Source of the DNA: Paenibacillus thiaminolyticus
GTDB taxonomy: Bacteria > Bacillota > Bacilli > Paenibacillales > Paenibacillaceae
Length of the DNA stretch: 64,000 nt
Assembly: GCF_007066085.1 (NCBI RefSeq)
Contig: NZ_CP041405.1
Span: 4,047,001 to 4,111,000 of the forward strand
Reading direction: 5' to 3'
In this document: in pieces, positions 20,158 through 28,715 of the stretch
Position numbering within the stretch: the first letter of the stretch is position 1
How the letters are laid out: the number at the start of each line of letters is the position of its first letter
Translations under genes and position numbers: made by a program
Notes under the pieces: model-generated
Seen by the model: only the letters and a program-made list of their open reading frames with translations
Told to the model about the DNA's origin: nothing
Databases searched by the model: none

Positions 20158-21012
20158 ATGAATAAGTTCATTATGAACATGGTCGGAATAGGCTGCATTG
20201 CCGCCGGAGTATTAGGTTTATTTGCATTCGGGACCGAGACGTTAACTACTTCCCAACTCCCGCATTATGAATATACGATCGAAGCCGGAACGGATTTGAG
20301 GCGGATCGAGCTGGAAGGCGACCGCGGCGATATTCAGGTCAATTGGATGTTCGACGGGGGGAACACCATCGAGATCAACGGGCAGGCTCCGGATAAGGTG
20401 ATATCCAACCTGAGCGAGGCGAAGGTGAGCAATGGAACGCTGGTGCTCGACTATCGAACCAGAGAACCGGAGCGATGGATTAATTTCGGCATCAACACGC
20501 AAAGTCAGAAGCATGAAATCACGATTCATGCGACGGAGACCCAGGTACTGGAGCGTCTGAAGGCTAATGTGGCCATGGGAACATTTACAATCTCCGGCGG
20601 CAGGGTAGATGAACTGGAGGCGAACAGCAATCTCGGGGGAGTCATTGTGAAGCAGCTGCAGGGGAAACGAGTGAAGCTCTCCTCGGACGCCGGCTCGGTG
20701 CTGGCGGAGGACGTGGATGCGGTGATCGATGCCAGTTCCTCTCTCGGCCAGGTCAAGCTGCTGCGTACGACCCAATCCGTCACGGCCAAGGCAGATGCCG
20801 GCAGTATCGTCATCGATCAGAAGGAACCGCATCCGATAACGGCCAGCAGCAATCTTGGCAGCATCAAAATATCGGTATCGCCTCAATTCGACGGCGTGTA
20901 TGATCTGCGCACGAATCTGGGAGATATCGACGCGCCGGATTCGAAAATGAAAAGCGATATGGTGATTCGGGCCAGAGCGGATCTTGGGGAGATTACCATT
21001 GTCGAAAAATAG
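20158..21012 (+). CDS. DUF4097 (LiaG/YvlB-like) envelope protein
   Basis: 284 residues. A single N-terminal membrane segment (MVGIGCIAAGVLGLFAFG) precedes an extracytoplasmic right-handed beta-helix-like domain. Short strands with G/D/N turns repeat (NSNLGGVIVKQLQGKRVKLSSDAGSV, SSSLGQVKLL, ADAGSIVI, SSNLGSIKI, NLGDIDAP, ADLGEITI), typical of DUF4097. It starts at the base after the preceding stop. It is the third gene of the padR operon and is probably part of a cell-envelope stress response. Confidence 0.87.
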   Translation: MNKFIMNMVGIGCIAAGVLGLFAFGTETLTTSQLPHYEYTIEAGTDLRRIELEGDRGDIQVNWMFDGGNTIEINGQAPDKVISNLSEAKVSNGTLVLDYRTREPERWINFGINTQSQKHEITIHATETQVLERLKANVAMGTFTISGGRVDELEANSNLGGVIVKQLQGKRVKLSSDAGSVLAEDVDAVIDASSSLGQVKLLRTTQSVTAKADAGSIVIDQKEPHPITASSNLGSIKISVSPQFDGVYDLRTNLGDIDAPDSKMKSDMVIRARADLGEITIVEK

Positions 21013-21156
21013 CTTGTGATCTCGGGAGATGTGATTATAATCGGTTATAAGCGAATGTTCAAGGCGTCGGCGGCCGGCTGCGGTTAAAAGACGATTTTTT
21101 GAACAACCACTATAATGAATTCATTTTAACTTTGCGGCATGAAAAGGGGCAATACG

Positions 21157-21981
21157 ATGAAACCGATTCAGAAAGTACTCACATTGGCAGGCTCTGATTC
21201 CAGCGGGGGCGCAGGCATTCAAGCCGATTTGAAGACGTTCCAGGAACGCGGTGTATACGGCATGACCGCGCTTACGACGATTGTGACGATGGACCCGGAC
21301 GACTCTTGGGCGCACCGCGTCTTCCCGATCGAGCTGTCGACAATAGAAGAACAGTTGAAGACGATCCTGAGCGTAGGCATTCAAGGCATGAAGACGGGAA
21401 TGCTGGGTTCGATTGATATCATTGAATTGGCTGCGCGGACGATGGAGAAGCATCACATTCCGAATGTGGTCGTAGACCCGGTCATGGTCTGCAAAGGAGC
21501 GGATGAAGCTCTGCATCCGGAGACGAATGACGCGCTGCGTGACATTCTTGTTCCGAAGGCGACTGTCGTTACGCCGAATCTGTTCGAAGCCTCGCAATTG
21601 GCAGGCATGGCTCCGATCCGTTCGCTGGACGAGATGAAGCAGGCGGCGGCTCTGATCCATGAGAAAGGCGCCAAGTATGTGCTCGTGAAGGGCGGCTCCA
21701 AAATTGGCCTGCCGACCTCGGTCGATGTGCTCTATGATGGAGCGGACTTCGAGCTGCTGGAGGCGGAAGTCATCGACACCACCTTCACGCACGGCGCAGG
21801 CTGCACGTATTCGGCCGCGATTGCCGCCGAGCTGGCGAAGGGCCATTCGGTGCGCGACAGTGTCCATACGGCGAAGCGGTTCATTACGGAAGCGATCCGC
21901 CATTCGTTCCGCCTGAACCAGTATGTCGGACCGGTTCGGCATAATGCGCTGCGCCAGGTCCAGCACGGCGAGCAGGAGTAA
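21157..21981 (+). CDS. pdxK: Pyridoxine/pyridoxal/pyridoxamine kinase (ThiD-like ribokinase fold)
   Basis: 274 residues. It phosphorylates vitamin B6 vitamers with ATP. ALAGSDSSGGAGIQADLKTFQE-type N-terminus, DPVMVCKG, TPNLFEASQLAG and the anion-hole motif THGAGCTYSAAIAAELAKG are intact. YGMTALTTIVTMDPDDSW matches the B. subtilis PdxK (YwdB) subgroup better than ThiD of thiamin synthesis, and there are no thi genes around. I prefer ATG 21157, where AAGGGG precedes at good spacing; ATG 21139 overlaps that site. Confidence 0.88.
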   Translation: MKPIQKVLTLAGSDSSGGAGIQADLKTFQERGVYGMTALTTIVTMDPDDSWAHRVFPIELSTIEEQLKTILSVGIQGMKTGMLGSIDIIELAARTMEKHHIPNVVVDPVMVCKGADEALHPETNDALRDILVPKATVVTPNLFEASQLAGMAPIRSLDEMKQAAALIHEKGAKYVLVKGGSKIGLPTSVDVLYDGADFELLEAEVIDTTFTHGAGCTYSAAIAAELAKGHSVRDSVHTAKRFITEAIRHSFRLNQYVGPVRHNALRQVQHGEQE

Positions 21982-22065
21982 GGGAAGTGGGACTGCGGAC
22001 ATCCGGAAACGGGCCAGCCTTCGGGAAGGCTCGTTCAACTTTTTAGCGGCAGCCGGGCGAGGTCC

Positions 22066-22094
22066 TTGCCTAATGGATAGTCCTGTGCTACAAT
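22066..22094 (+). promoter_or_regulatory. secG promoter
   Basis: -35 TTGCCT (22066-22071), 17-bp spacer, -10 TACAAT (22089-22094), giving a leader of about 55 nt before the secG GTG. Confidence 0.7.
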
Positions 22095-22157
22095 AATATT
22101 GCTGTTTTCATGCAGCTGAACGTTTTCGAAGGTGTTATCGCATTGGAGGTGGAAGTT

Positions 22158-22394
22158 GTGGAAATTTTCTTGAAAATATTGCTCGTCATCTTTTCAATCG
22201 GATTAATTGGCATAGTCCTGCTGCAAAAAGGGAAAAGTGCCGGCCTGTCAGGCGCCATCTCCGGCGGTGCGGAACATCTCTTCGGAAAGCAAAAGGCGCG
22301 TGGTTTGGAGCTGTTCATGCAGCGTGCAACCATCGTAACGGCTGCAGGCTTTATGATTGTATCGATGATTGTGGCTTATTTGGGAACGAAATAA
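22158..22394 (+). CDS. secG: Preprotein translocase subunit SecG
   Basis: 78-residue membrane protein with two helices flanking the conserved loop VLLQKGKSAGLSGAISGGAEHLFGKQKARG. It joins SecY and SecE in the protein-conducting channel. I use GTG 22158 after GGAGGTGG. The longer frame from TTG 22110 adds 16 residues without an SD. The order secG-rnr-smpB-ssrA is conserved in Firmicutes; here several genes sit between rnr and smpB. Confidence 0.95.
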   Translation: MEIFLKILLVIFSIGLIGIVLLQKGKSAGLSGAISGGAEHLFGKQKARGLELFMQRATIVTAAGFMIVSMIVAYLGTK

Positions 22395-22404
22395 GGAAAT
22401 GAGC

Positions 22405-22432
22405 AAGCGGGGACAGACGTCTCCGCTTTTTT
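22405..22432 (+). terminator. Terminator after secG
   Basis: AGCGGGGAC / GTCTCCGCT stem (one G-T pair) with loop AGAC, then TTTTTT. Apart from this hairpin, 22395-22730 shows no gene I can support; a weak open frame at 22465-22734 lacks an SD and any recognisable protein. Confidence 0.88.
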
Positions 22433-22730
22433 GCTGTTTGTATGCCGGTCTGTGAGGGGACGGCTTGAACGGGGTTGCGTTAGGCAGGTGGCGAACGGAC
22501 GGCTCAGGTCCGGAACGGCAAAAACTGCATGGCACAATTTCCGCCTCTCCGGGAAGACTGGGTACTAAGCCTTCTTCTGTAACCAGAGGAGCGGCGTTTG
22601 AATCTGCTGAGAACAACCGAATGGAAGGAATGCCGCGACCGCTGATGTTTTCGCATTTATTACGTGTATACGGGGGTATATATTGGTATACTGTTACAAG
22701 CAAGGTCAGGGCGAGGTGTGAGGTGAGGAC

Positions 22731-25010
22731 ATGATAACGGAACAACAGTTGTTGGATTTTATGCGCGAAACCGCTTATAAGCCGATGACCTATCAAGAGC
22801 TGGAGCAGCATTTCGATATTCAGGATGCTGCCAATTTCAAAGTATTTCTTGCAATGCTAACCCGACTGGAGGAAGAAGGCCAGATTCTTCGTACCCGGTC
22901 GGATTGTTATGGCGTTCCCGAGCGAATGAACCTGCTGCGCGGACGGTTGCAGGCGCATGCGAAGGGGTTTGGATTTCTGATACCGGATGAAACGGGACAT
23001 CCCGATGTATACATTCATGCCAACGATATGAAGACGGCGATGCACGGCGATATCGTGCTCGTCCGCATCACCAGCAAGGGAACGGACGGAACTCGGATGG
23101 AAGGCGCGGTCGTCCGCGTCGTCAAGCGTGCGGTGGAACAGATTGTGGGCATTTTTGAAAATCATGAATCGTACGGCTTCGTTATTCCGGATGACAAGCG
23201 CATTAACCGGGATATTTTCGTCGCGCGCGAGCATATGCATGGCGCGGTTACGGGGCAGAAGGTGGTCGTCCGCATCATCGTCTATCCGGAAGGGCGTGCG
23301 GCGGCGCAGGGCGAAGTCATCGAGGTGCTCGGGCATAAGGATGATCCCGGCGTCGATATTTTGTCGATTATCCGCAAGCATCAGCTTCCGGAGGCTTTCC
23401 CGGCCGAGGTGATGGCCGAAGCGGAGGCGGTGCCGGATGCGATTAGCGAAGAGGAGATCGTCAGCCAGGGGCGCCGGGATCTGCGCGGCCGGACGATCGT
23501 GACGATCGATGGGGAGGATGCGAAGGATCTCGACGATGCGGTCCATGTGGTGAAGCTGCCGAACGGCCACTATGAGCTCGGGGTTCACATTGCCGATGTC
23601 GGCTATTATGTGCCGGAAGGCTCGGAGCTGGACCGGGAAGCGTATGCGCGCGGCTGCAGTGTGTACTTGGTGGATCGGGTCATCCCGATGCTGCCGCACC
23701 GGTTGTCGAACGGCATCTGCTCGCTTCATCCGCAAGTCGATCGGCTGACGCTGTCCTGCGTCATGGAGTTCGATGAGAAGATGAGGCCGGTCCGCCATGA
23801 TATCTTCCCAAGCGTGATCCGGACGGTGGAGCGGATGACGTATACGAATGTGCGCAAAATCGTCGAAGGCGAGGATCCGGAGGTCATTGCGCGCTATGCG
23901 GAGTTGGAGGACTTCTTCCTGCTCATGAAGGAGCTGGCTCTGAAGCTGCGCAAACGGCGCATGCAGCGCGGAGCGATTGATTTCGACTTCGAGGAGTCGA
24001 AGGTAATCGTGGATGAGCAGGGCAAGCCTGTCGATATCGTGAAGCGGGAGCGCTCGATCGCGGAGCAGATTATCGAGGAATTCATGCTGGCGGCGAACGA
24101 GACGGTGGCGGAGCATTTCCATTGGCTGCGCGTGCCGTTCCTGTACCGGATTCACGAGGAGCCGAACGCGGAGAAGCTGTTCCACTTCATGGCGTTCGCG
24201 GCCAACTTCGGCTATGTCGTGCGCGGCAAGGGCAATTCGGTTCATCCGCGCTCGTTGCAGACGCTGCTGGAGGAGATTGAAGGCACGCGCGAGCAGACGG
24301 TGATCAGCACGATGATGCTGCGGTCCATGAAGCAGGCGAAGTATGATGCCGAGAGCACCGGCCACTTCGGACTGGCAGCCGAGTTCTATTCGCACTTCAC
24401 ATCGCCGATCCGTCGTTACCCGGATCTCGTCATTCACCGCGTCATCCGTGAGGTGATCCAGAACGGCGGGACGCTGTCCGAGAAGCGGCAGGAGTATTTG
24501 CAGACGCGCATGCCTGACATTGCGCTGCAATCGTCGGCGCGCGAGCGGGTGGCGGTGGATGCCGAACGGGATACGGAGGCGCTCAAGAAGGCCGAGTTCA
24601 TGCTCGACAAAATTGGCGAGGAATTCGACGGCATCATTAGCAGCGTGACGAGCTTCGGCATGTTCGTCGAGTTGGACAACACGGTGGAAGGGCTTATCCG
24701 GCTGAGCGATCTGACGGATGATTATTACCATTTCCACGAGCAGCATATGCTGCTGGTCGGGGAGCGCACGTCGAACATTTTCCGTATTGGCGACGAGGTG
24801 CGGATCCGGGTAGGCCGGGTCAATCTGGAGGACTACACGATTGATTTTGAACTCGTGAGCAGCTCGCCGCGGTATAGCGACCGGGATGTTCGCGAGTTCG
24901 GGCTGGACCTGCGCAAGCGCAGCCGCGGGGGCAAAGGCGCCGAGCGCAGCGGCGACGCGGCGCGGGCCGGGGCGGCGAGCGCGGCGGGAACCGCGCTGCC
25001 CGGGCGATGA
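22731..25010 (+). CDS. rnr: Ribonuclease R, catalytic part; basic C-terminal tail lost to a frame change
   Basis: 759-residue 3'-5' exoribonuclease. An N-terminal helical region and two cold-shock domains (LQAHAKGFGFLIPDE; IFENHESYGFVIPDD) precede the RNB catalytic domain. The metal ligands of the RNB domain are in TIDGEDAKDLDDAVHV, and HFTSPIRRYPDLVIHR is its C-terminal signature. An S1 domain (EFDGIISSVTSFGMFVELDNTVEGLIRL) follows. The frame then enters a GC-rich Arg/Gly/Ala tail and stops. The next 120 bases read through in the +1 frame, and the original frame resumes at about 25140 as a typical Paenibacillus RNase R tail, so the intact protein would be about 960 residues. It works with tmRNA in degrading non-stop mRNA. 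Confidence 0.95.
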   Translation: MITEQQLLDFMRETAYKPMTYQELEQHFDIQDAANFKVFLAMLTRLEEEGQILRTRSDCYGVPERMNLLRGRLQAHAKGFGFLIPDETGHPDVYIHANDMKTAMHGDIVLVRITSKGTDGTRMEGAVVRVVKRAVEQIVGIFENHESYGFVIPDDKRINRDIFVAREHMHGAVTGQKVVVRIIVYPEGRAAAQGEVIEVLGHKDDPGVDILSIIRKHQLPEAFPAEVMAEAEAVPDAISEEEIVSQGRRDLRGRTIVTIDGEDAKDLDDAVHVVKLPNGHYELGVHIADVGYYVPEGSELDREAYARGCSVYLVDRVIPMLPHRLSNGICSLHPQVDRLTLSCVMEFDEKMRPVRHDIFPSVIRTVERMTYTNVRKIVEGEDPEVIARYAELEDFFLLMKELALKLRKRRMQRGAIDFDFEESKVIVDEQGKPVDIVKRERSIAEQIIEEFMLAANETVAEHFHWLRVPFLYRIHEEPNAEKLFHFMAFAANFGYVVRGKGNSVHPRSLQTLLEEIEGTREQTVISTMMLRSMKQAKYDAESTGHFGLAAEFYSHFTSPIRRYPDLVIHRVIREVIQNGGTLSEKRQEYLQTRMPDIALQSSARERVAVDAERDTEALKKAEFMLDKIGEEFDGIISSVTSFGMFVELDNTVEGLIRLSDLTDDYYHFHEQHMLLVGERTSNIFRIGDEVRIRVGRVNLEDYTIDFELVSSSPRYSDRDVREFGLDLRKRSRGGKGAERSGDAARAGAASAAGTALPGR

Positions 25011-25631
25011 GCGCGGCGGCGGCAATGGGCGCCGCGGGCGGCAGGGCGGCCCGGCGCGCGCGGAGGCTGCGCCGCAGTCAGGGCGCGGCGGCGGGCTAAC
25101 GCCGGAGCGCAGCCGGCGGGTTCGCCGGGAGCTGACGCGAGCGTGGAGGAATTGGCCGAGTCGTTCGAGGGCGACTGGTACAATCAGGCCGAGTTCCGCG
25201 AGCGGCAGGGCCGACGAGGCCGCGGCCGGCGCGGGAACGAGCCGCAGGTGAACCCGTATGAGCGCAGTTCCGGCAAGCGGGCGCGCGGCAAGGGCGGCAT
25301 TCGCCTCGGCGAGGACAGAAGCGGCAAGGCGGTGAAGGCCGGTTCGCCTGCGGATGGCGAGAACTGGGTCGAAGAGCTGATCGAGCATGCCGAAGCGGAA
25401 GCGAAGGAGACACAGCGGCACTTCGACTTCGGCTCCGGACGCGGCGGATACGGCCGGCGCAGCAGCGATGCGCCGAGCGGCGGCGGGAAGAAGGGCCGCA
25501 AGAGCACGTCCGAGAGCGGCATTTTCATCGGCGAGCCTGCCGCCCGGGCGCGGAAGCAAGCGGGTCAGACCGCGCGCAAGAAGCGGAAGGCAAGCAGCCA
25601 GACGGCGAAGTTCGTGCGCAAGAAGCGGTAA
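25011..25631 (+). pseudogene. rnr: Detached C-terminal tail of RNase R
   Basis: The frame at 25000-25130 (+1) reads GGGNGRRGRQGGPARAEAAP and GGGLTPERSRRVRRELT. The original frame then resumes with EELAESFEGDWYNQAEFRERQ, a basic stretch, and ends TARKKRKASSQTAKFVRKKR. All of this is the normal low-complexity basic tail of the enzyme. Two offsetting indels, one near 24950-25010 and one near 25130-25143, would restore a single gene. The region is extremely GC-rich, so sequencing error is as likely as true decay. The GTG at 25143 has no ribosome site. Confidence 0.75.
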
Positions 25632-25720
25632 GGCATGTAACGGCCGGGCGGCCCTTCGGGGCCGCTCCTTCGGCCGAGCATCCAAATTCCCCTTCTGCTG
25701 AAAGACTTTTCTAAATTCAT

Positions 25721-25749
25721 TTGCTATTTATAATCGAATATGTTATACT
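25721..25749 (+). promoter_or_regulatory. Promoter of the cold-shock gene
   Basis: -35 TTGCTA (25721-25726), 17-bp spacer, -10 TATACT (25744-25749). Transcription would begin near 25756, giving a leader of about 136 nt. Confidence 0.8.
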
Positions 25750-25776
25750 GACCTTGTTGTTAAATTTGAACCGCTA

Positions 25777-25839
25777 TTCACATATTGAAAAGGGTATCAT
25801 TTTACACAATGGAACTTTTTTCAATATGTGAATTTTTTT
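25777..25839 (+). promoter_or_regulatory. Terminator-like hairpin in the csp leader
   Basis: TTCACATATTGAAAA (25777-25791) pairs perfectly with TTTTCAATATGTGAA (25818-25832) across a 26-base loop and is followed at once by TTTTTTT. It lies inside the predicted 5' UTR, between promoter and gene. A 15-bp AT-rich stem with a U-run can act as an attenuator or temperature-responsive switch. Confidence 0.7.
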
Positions 25840-25891
25840 ATATCTGATGTAAAAAATGGATCATATTCATTTAATTTTTGGAGGTTTATCC

Positions 25892-26092
25892 ATGCAAACA
25901 GGTACAGTAAAATGGTTTAACGCAGAAAAAGGCTTCGGCTTCATCGAAGTCGAAGGCGGCAGTGACGTATTCGTACACTTCAGCGCAATCAATGGTGACG
26001 GCTTCAAGTCCTTGGACGAAGGCCAACGCGTACAATTCGATGTGGTACAAGGCAACCGCGGACCACAAGCGGAAAACGTAACCAAGCTGTAA
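25892..26092 (+). CDS. Cold-shock protein, CspA/CspB family
   Basis: 66-residue single-domain nucleic-acid-binding protein. RNP1 is KGFGFIEV and RNP2 DVFVHFSAI; both are intact, and [23 protein letters not shown] is the standard C-terminus. It binds single-stranded RNA/DNA and acts as an RNA chaperone and antiterminator. The start at ATG 25892 follows TTGGAGGTTTATCC. A long structured leader and a downstream YdjO-type gene support cold induction. Confidence 0.96.
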   Translation: MQTGTVKWFNAEKGFGFIEVEGGSDVFVHFSAINGDGFKSLDEGQRVQFDVVQGNRGPQAENVTKL

Positions 26093-26107
26093 GTAAAAGC
26101 CAAGCCG

Positions 26108-26146
26108 GACTGCTCTGAACGTACGTGAGGGGCAGTTCTTTCTTTT
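26108..26146 (+). terminator. Imperfect terminator between csp and ydjO
   Basis: GGACTGCTC ... GAGGGGCAGTTC followed by TTTCTTTT. The stem is interrupted, so some transcripts probably continue into the downstream gene. Confidence 0.5.
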
Positions 26147-26176
26147 GGTCCGATTATCAAAAGGAGGGGTATCAAG

Positions 26177-26398
26177 ATGAATTATCGCAAGAAGCCAGTA
26201 GAGGAAATTCCAGTGGAGAACACGGCAATCTGGTCGTGCACGAATGAGGACTGCAACGGCTGGATGCGGGACAATTTTGCCTTCGATCTGGAGCCGACTT
26301 GTCCGATGTGCTCCTCTGCCATGGCACGTGATATGAAAATGCTGCCTTTGCTTGTCAATACGAACGGCGATTCCAAGTCGAAGAAATCAGACGAGTAG
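26177..26398 (+). CDS. ydjO: Cold-inducible YdjO-family zinc-ribbon protein
   Basis: 73 residues with two Cys pairs, WSCTNEDCNGW and PTCPMCSSAM, that can form a small zinc knuckle. NGWMRDNFA is the YdjO family signature. YdjO of B. subtilis is cold-induced, and its position 85 bp after the cold-shock gene agrees. It has a strong SD (AAAAGGAGGGG). The biochemical role is unknown. Confidence 0.88.
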   Translation: MNYRKKPVEEIPVENTAIWSCTNEDCNGWMRDNFAFDLEPTCPMCSSAMARDMKMLPLLVNTNGDSKSKKSDE

Positions 26399-26764
26399 CC
26401 GCGCTATCCTCCTCTGTCATATCAAGAAGCTGACTGACGGTGGGCTTCTTGTACAGCAGGGGATGGTTCCTTGGTTGATGAATCGGAAATAGATGCAGTT
26501 GCTGGTTATATGTTGAGGGCCTTCCGCTTATGCGGTCGGCCCTTGCTGCGTTATCTTGAGGTACTCTTGATTCGCCCCAGGCCCCTCAAATGCGCCAGTG
26601 TGGCTTGAATTGTCTGTTCGCCAGAGCCATGAGATGGTTAGGTATTGGACATTCTATTCTTATGGGTACCCACCTTCCCGAGTTATGAAAACGGTTAATC
26701 GGCATACATATGGTATAATGTACATATTGTTATTGTTGGGAGAGGAAGGGCAAGGTGATAGCAG
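26399..26764 (+). other. Intergenic region with hairpins and mgtC promoter
   Basis: 366 bp without a gene. Inverted repeats AAGAAGC/GCTTCTT (from about 26425) and AGGGCC-CCGC/GCGG-GGCCCT (about 26516-26544) lack T-runs. An extended -10, TGGTATAAT, lies at 26711-26719 and probably starts the mgtC transcript. Confidence 0.5.
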
Positions 26765-27580
26765 ATGACTCCTGCGGATATTTCTCTGGTTCATGTTGTG
26801 CTCCGTATGGTGCTGGCCGTCGTGCTGGGCGGCTTCATCGGTCTGGAGCGGGAGAAGCGAAGTCAGGCCGCCGGCCTGCGCACGCATATGCTGGTTAGTC
26901 TCGGGTCGGCGCTTGTCATGCTGATCTCAGTGTACGGATTTCCCGTTCTCGATGGGCAGGGCAAGGCGCAGGTCGATGTGGCCCGGATTGCGGCTCAGGT
27001 GGTCAGCGGTGTAGGGTTCCTCGGGGCGGGTACGATTATTCGGAACGGCACAAGCGTCAAAGGGCTAACGACGGCCGCTTCGCTGTGGGTCTCGGCTGCG
27101 ATCGGGCTGGCGTGCGGTTCGGGCTTCATTACGGCCGCGCTGCTCGGCTGCGGGTTATCGCTGGTCGCCTTGTGGGTGTTGAATCAGTATGATATCAAAA
27201 ACCGGGTCGCCCACCGCCTTCATCTGTTGGAGATTATCGCTGACGAACGGGAAGGCTGGCTGACCGCGATGACGAAGGAAGTCGAGGAGCAGGGCATGTC
27301 GGTGCGCAGCTTCCGCATGCATGCCGTGTCCGCTGCACGGAGCAAGAGCTGGACCCGATGGCTGCAGCCGGAGCGGGAAGAAGCAAGTGATTCTGAAGAG
27401 CCTGATGAGGCGGAAGGACGAGATGAGGATGAGCAAGACCCTGCGGATGAGGAGGCCGGTTCCGGCCGCTTTGTGCGCATCGAGCTGAAGGTATTGGCCG
27501 AGGACATGAAATCGATTGCCGCGTGCTCGGAGCTGCTTCTCGCGAAGGAAGGCGTCCGGGATGTGCGGCTTGTGTCCTAA
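26765..27580 (+). CDS. MgtC/SapB-family membrane protein
   Basis: 271 residues. The N-terminal half has four or five helices with the family motifs LGGFIGLEREKRSQAAGLRTHMLVSLGSAL, GVGFLGAGTIIR and VKGLTTAASLWVSAAIGLACGSG. The C-terminal half is an ACT-like cytosolic domain interrupted by a strongly acidic segment (about residues 208-236, mostly E, D and S). MgtC proteins support growth at low magnesium and modulate ATP synthase in pathogens; in soil Firmicutes the role is less clear. The ATG is preceded by AAGGTGATAGCAG. Confidence 0.93.
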   Translation: MTPADISLVHVVLRMVLAVVLGGFIGLEREKRSQAAGLRTHMLVSLGSALVMLISVYGFPVLDGQGKAQVDVARIAAQVVSGVGFLGAGTIIRNGTSVKGLTTAASLWVSAAIGLACGSGFITAALLGCGLSLVALWVLNQYDIKNRVAHRLHLLEIIADEREGWLTAMTKEVEEQGMSVRSFRMHAVSAARSKSWTRWLQPEREEASDSEEPDEAEGRDEDEQDPADEEAGSGRFVRIELKVLAEDMKSIAACSELLLAKEGVRDVRLVS

Positions 27581-27651
27581 GGGGATTGTTTCAGTTTACA
27601 TGGGGCCATTATTTGTTCTACGTGTGTGGGAATTCGGGAATGGTGACGGTA

Positions 27652-27671
27652 TCGGCTTGAGTCGGATGGGG
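27652..27671 (+). repeat. 20-bp direct repeat, left copy
   Basis: TCGGCTTGAGTCGGATGGGG, identical to 31812-31831. The right copy supplies the -35 (TTGAGT) of the smpB promoter. The two copies bracket the AT-richer two-component block. Confidence 0.85.
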
Positions 27672-27686
27672 CTTTTCGTATTATTA

Positions 27687-27719
27687 GGTCAGCCAGAATC
27701 TTCTGGCTGGCCTATTTTT
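27687..27719 (+). terminator. Terminator after mgtC
   Basis: GGTCAGCCAGAA (27687-27698), TC, TTCTGGCTGGCC (27701-27712), then TATTTTT. The remainder of 27720-27974 shows no gene I can support. Confidence 0.9.
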
Positions 27720-27975
27720 GGAGGCATCTTATGATGGCGGTAGCCGGAAGAAAGATGGGGCTTTTAGGGGCGTAGACCTACTTGGCAGGCCGGGAGGTGA
27801 GACGTCTGCTCGTCAATCCACTTCTTTCTAAACGCACGAAGAGCTCGCAGCTTCGAAAGGTGAAAAGAGATGGGCCGATGCTTGGCATGTAGCTGACATG
27901 TTTTCTCATTCTTTCTCGGCATATTGCAAAAACATGGCTATTCCGGATTTTCATTTATCAATGCTGGAAACTGTC

Positions 27976-28008
27976 TTTAACTTATTTTTAACCTCCGGAT
28001 GTTATTCT
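27976..28008 (+). promoter_or_regulatory. Response-regulator box and -10 of the two-component operon
   Basis: Direct repeats TTTAAC at 27976 and 27987 (11-nt period) take the place of a -35; TATTCT (28003-28008) is the -10, nine bases after the second repeat unit TTTAACC. The same arrangement recurs before the gene at 29975. An OmpR-type activator bound to tandem half-sites is the obvious reading. Confidence 0.7.
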
Positions 28009-28061
28009 AAACAGTATAGAACAATTCTTAATCCATAAAAACATGTGCAAGGAGAAAGGTC

Positions 28062-28715
28062 ATGAAGCTTCTAATTGTGGAGGATGAGGTAAACATTTTA
28101 AAGGCTCTAAAAAAAGGATTCACGAAGCTTGGCTATGCGGTTGATACGGCGGAGGACGGAGAACAAGCGCTTGCATTGTTTTATTCGAATATGTATGATC
28201 TCGTAGTGCTTGATCTAAACTTGCCAAGGATGGATGGAATTGAAGTCCTCGCCGAAATCAGAAGAGAAGACAAAACGATTCATATCATCATTTTATCGGC
28301 GCGCGGTGAAGTGAAGGATAAAATTGTCGGGCTCGATGTAGGCGCAAACGATTATCTTTCCAAACCGTTTCATTTTGCTGAGCTTGAAGCAAGGATAAGG
28401 GCGTTGCTTCGGAGAAAATTCGAGACAACCGACACCGTTATCGTGTGCAGCGATGTAAAGATTGATACGGCCACCAAAAAAGTGTTTGTAAAAGAAAATG
28501 CGGTTAATCTGTCCAGAAAAGAATACGCCATATTGGAATATCTGATGATGAACAAAGGCCGCATCGTCAGCAATGAAGAATTAATTGAGCATATTTGGGA
28601 AAGTCAGGCTGACACTTTTACAAATGCATTTAAGGTGCATATCCACGGTCTTCGAAAAAAACTGCCTGTGACCTTGATAAGGAATCTAAGAGGAGAAGGG
28701 TATTATGTGGAATAA
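28062..28715 (+). CDS. OmpR-family response regulator
   Basis: 217 residues. The receiver domain has the acidic pair EDE near the N-terminus, phospho-acceptor Asp51 (LVVLDLNLPRMDG), a Ser at the Thr/Ser position (IILSARGE) and Lys in LSKPFHFAEL. The C-terminal winged helix is of the OmpR/PhoB type (LSRKEYAILEYLMMNKGRIVSNEELIEHIW). AAGGAGAAAGGTC precedes the ATG. It overlaps the kinase gene by 11 bases. Base composition is visibly more AT-rich than that of the glycolytic genes, which suggests acquisition. Confidence 0.95.
   Translation: MKLLIVEDEVNILKALKKGFTKLGYAVDTAEDGEQALALFYSNMYDLVVLDLNLPRMDGIEVLAEIRREDKTIHIIILSARGEVKDKIVGLDVGANDYLSKPFHFAELEARIRALLRRKFETTDTVIVCSDVKIDTATKKVFVKENAVNLSRKEYAILEYLMMNKGRIVSNEELIEHIWESQADTFTNAFKVHIHGLRKKLPVTLIRNLRGEGYYVE

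Noticed and set aside
22465..22734. 89-codon open frame between secG and rnr
   Set aside because: No SD, no recognisable protein, low-complexity start; it overlaps the rnr ribosome site.
22857..25685. 942-codon minus-strand frame opposite rnr
   Set aside because: Antisense of a GC-rich gene, Arg/His/Leu-rich, with no start signals.
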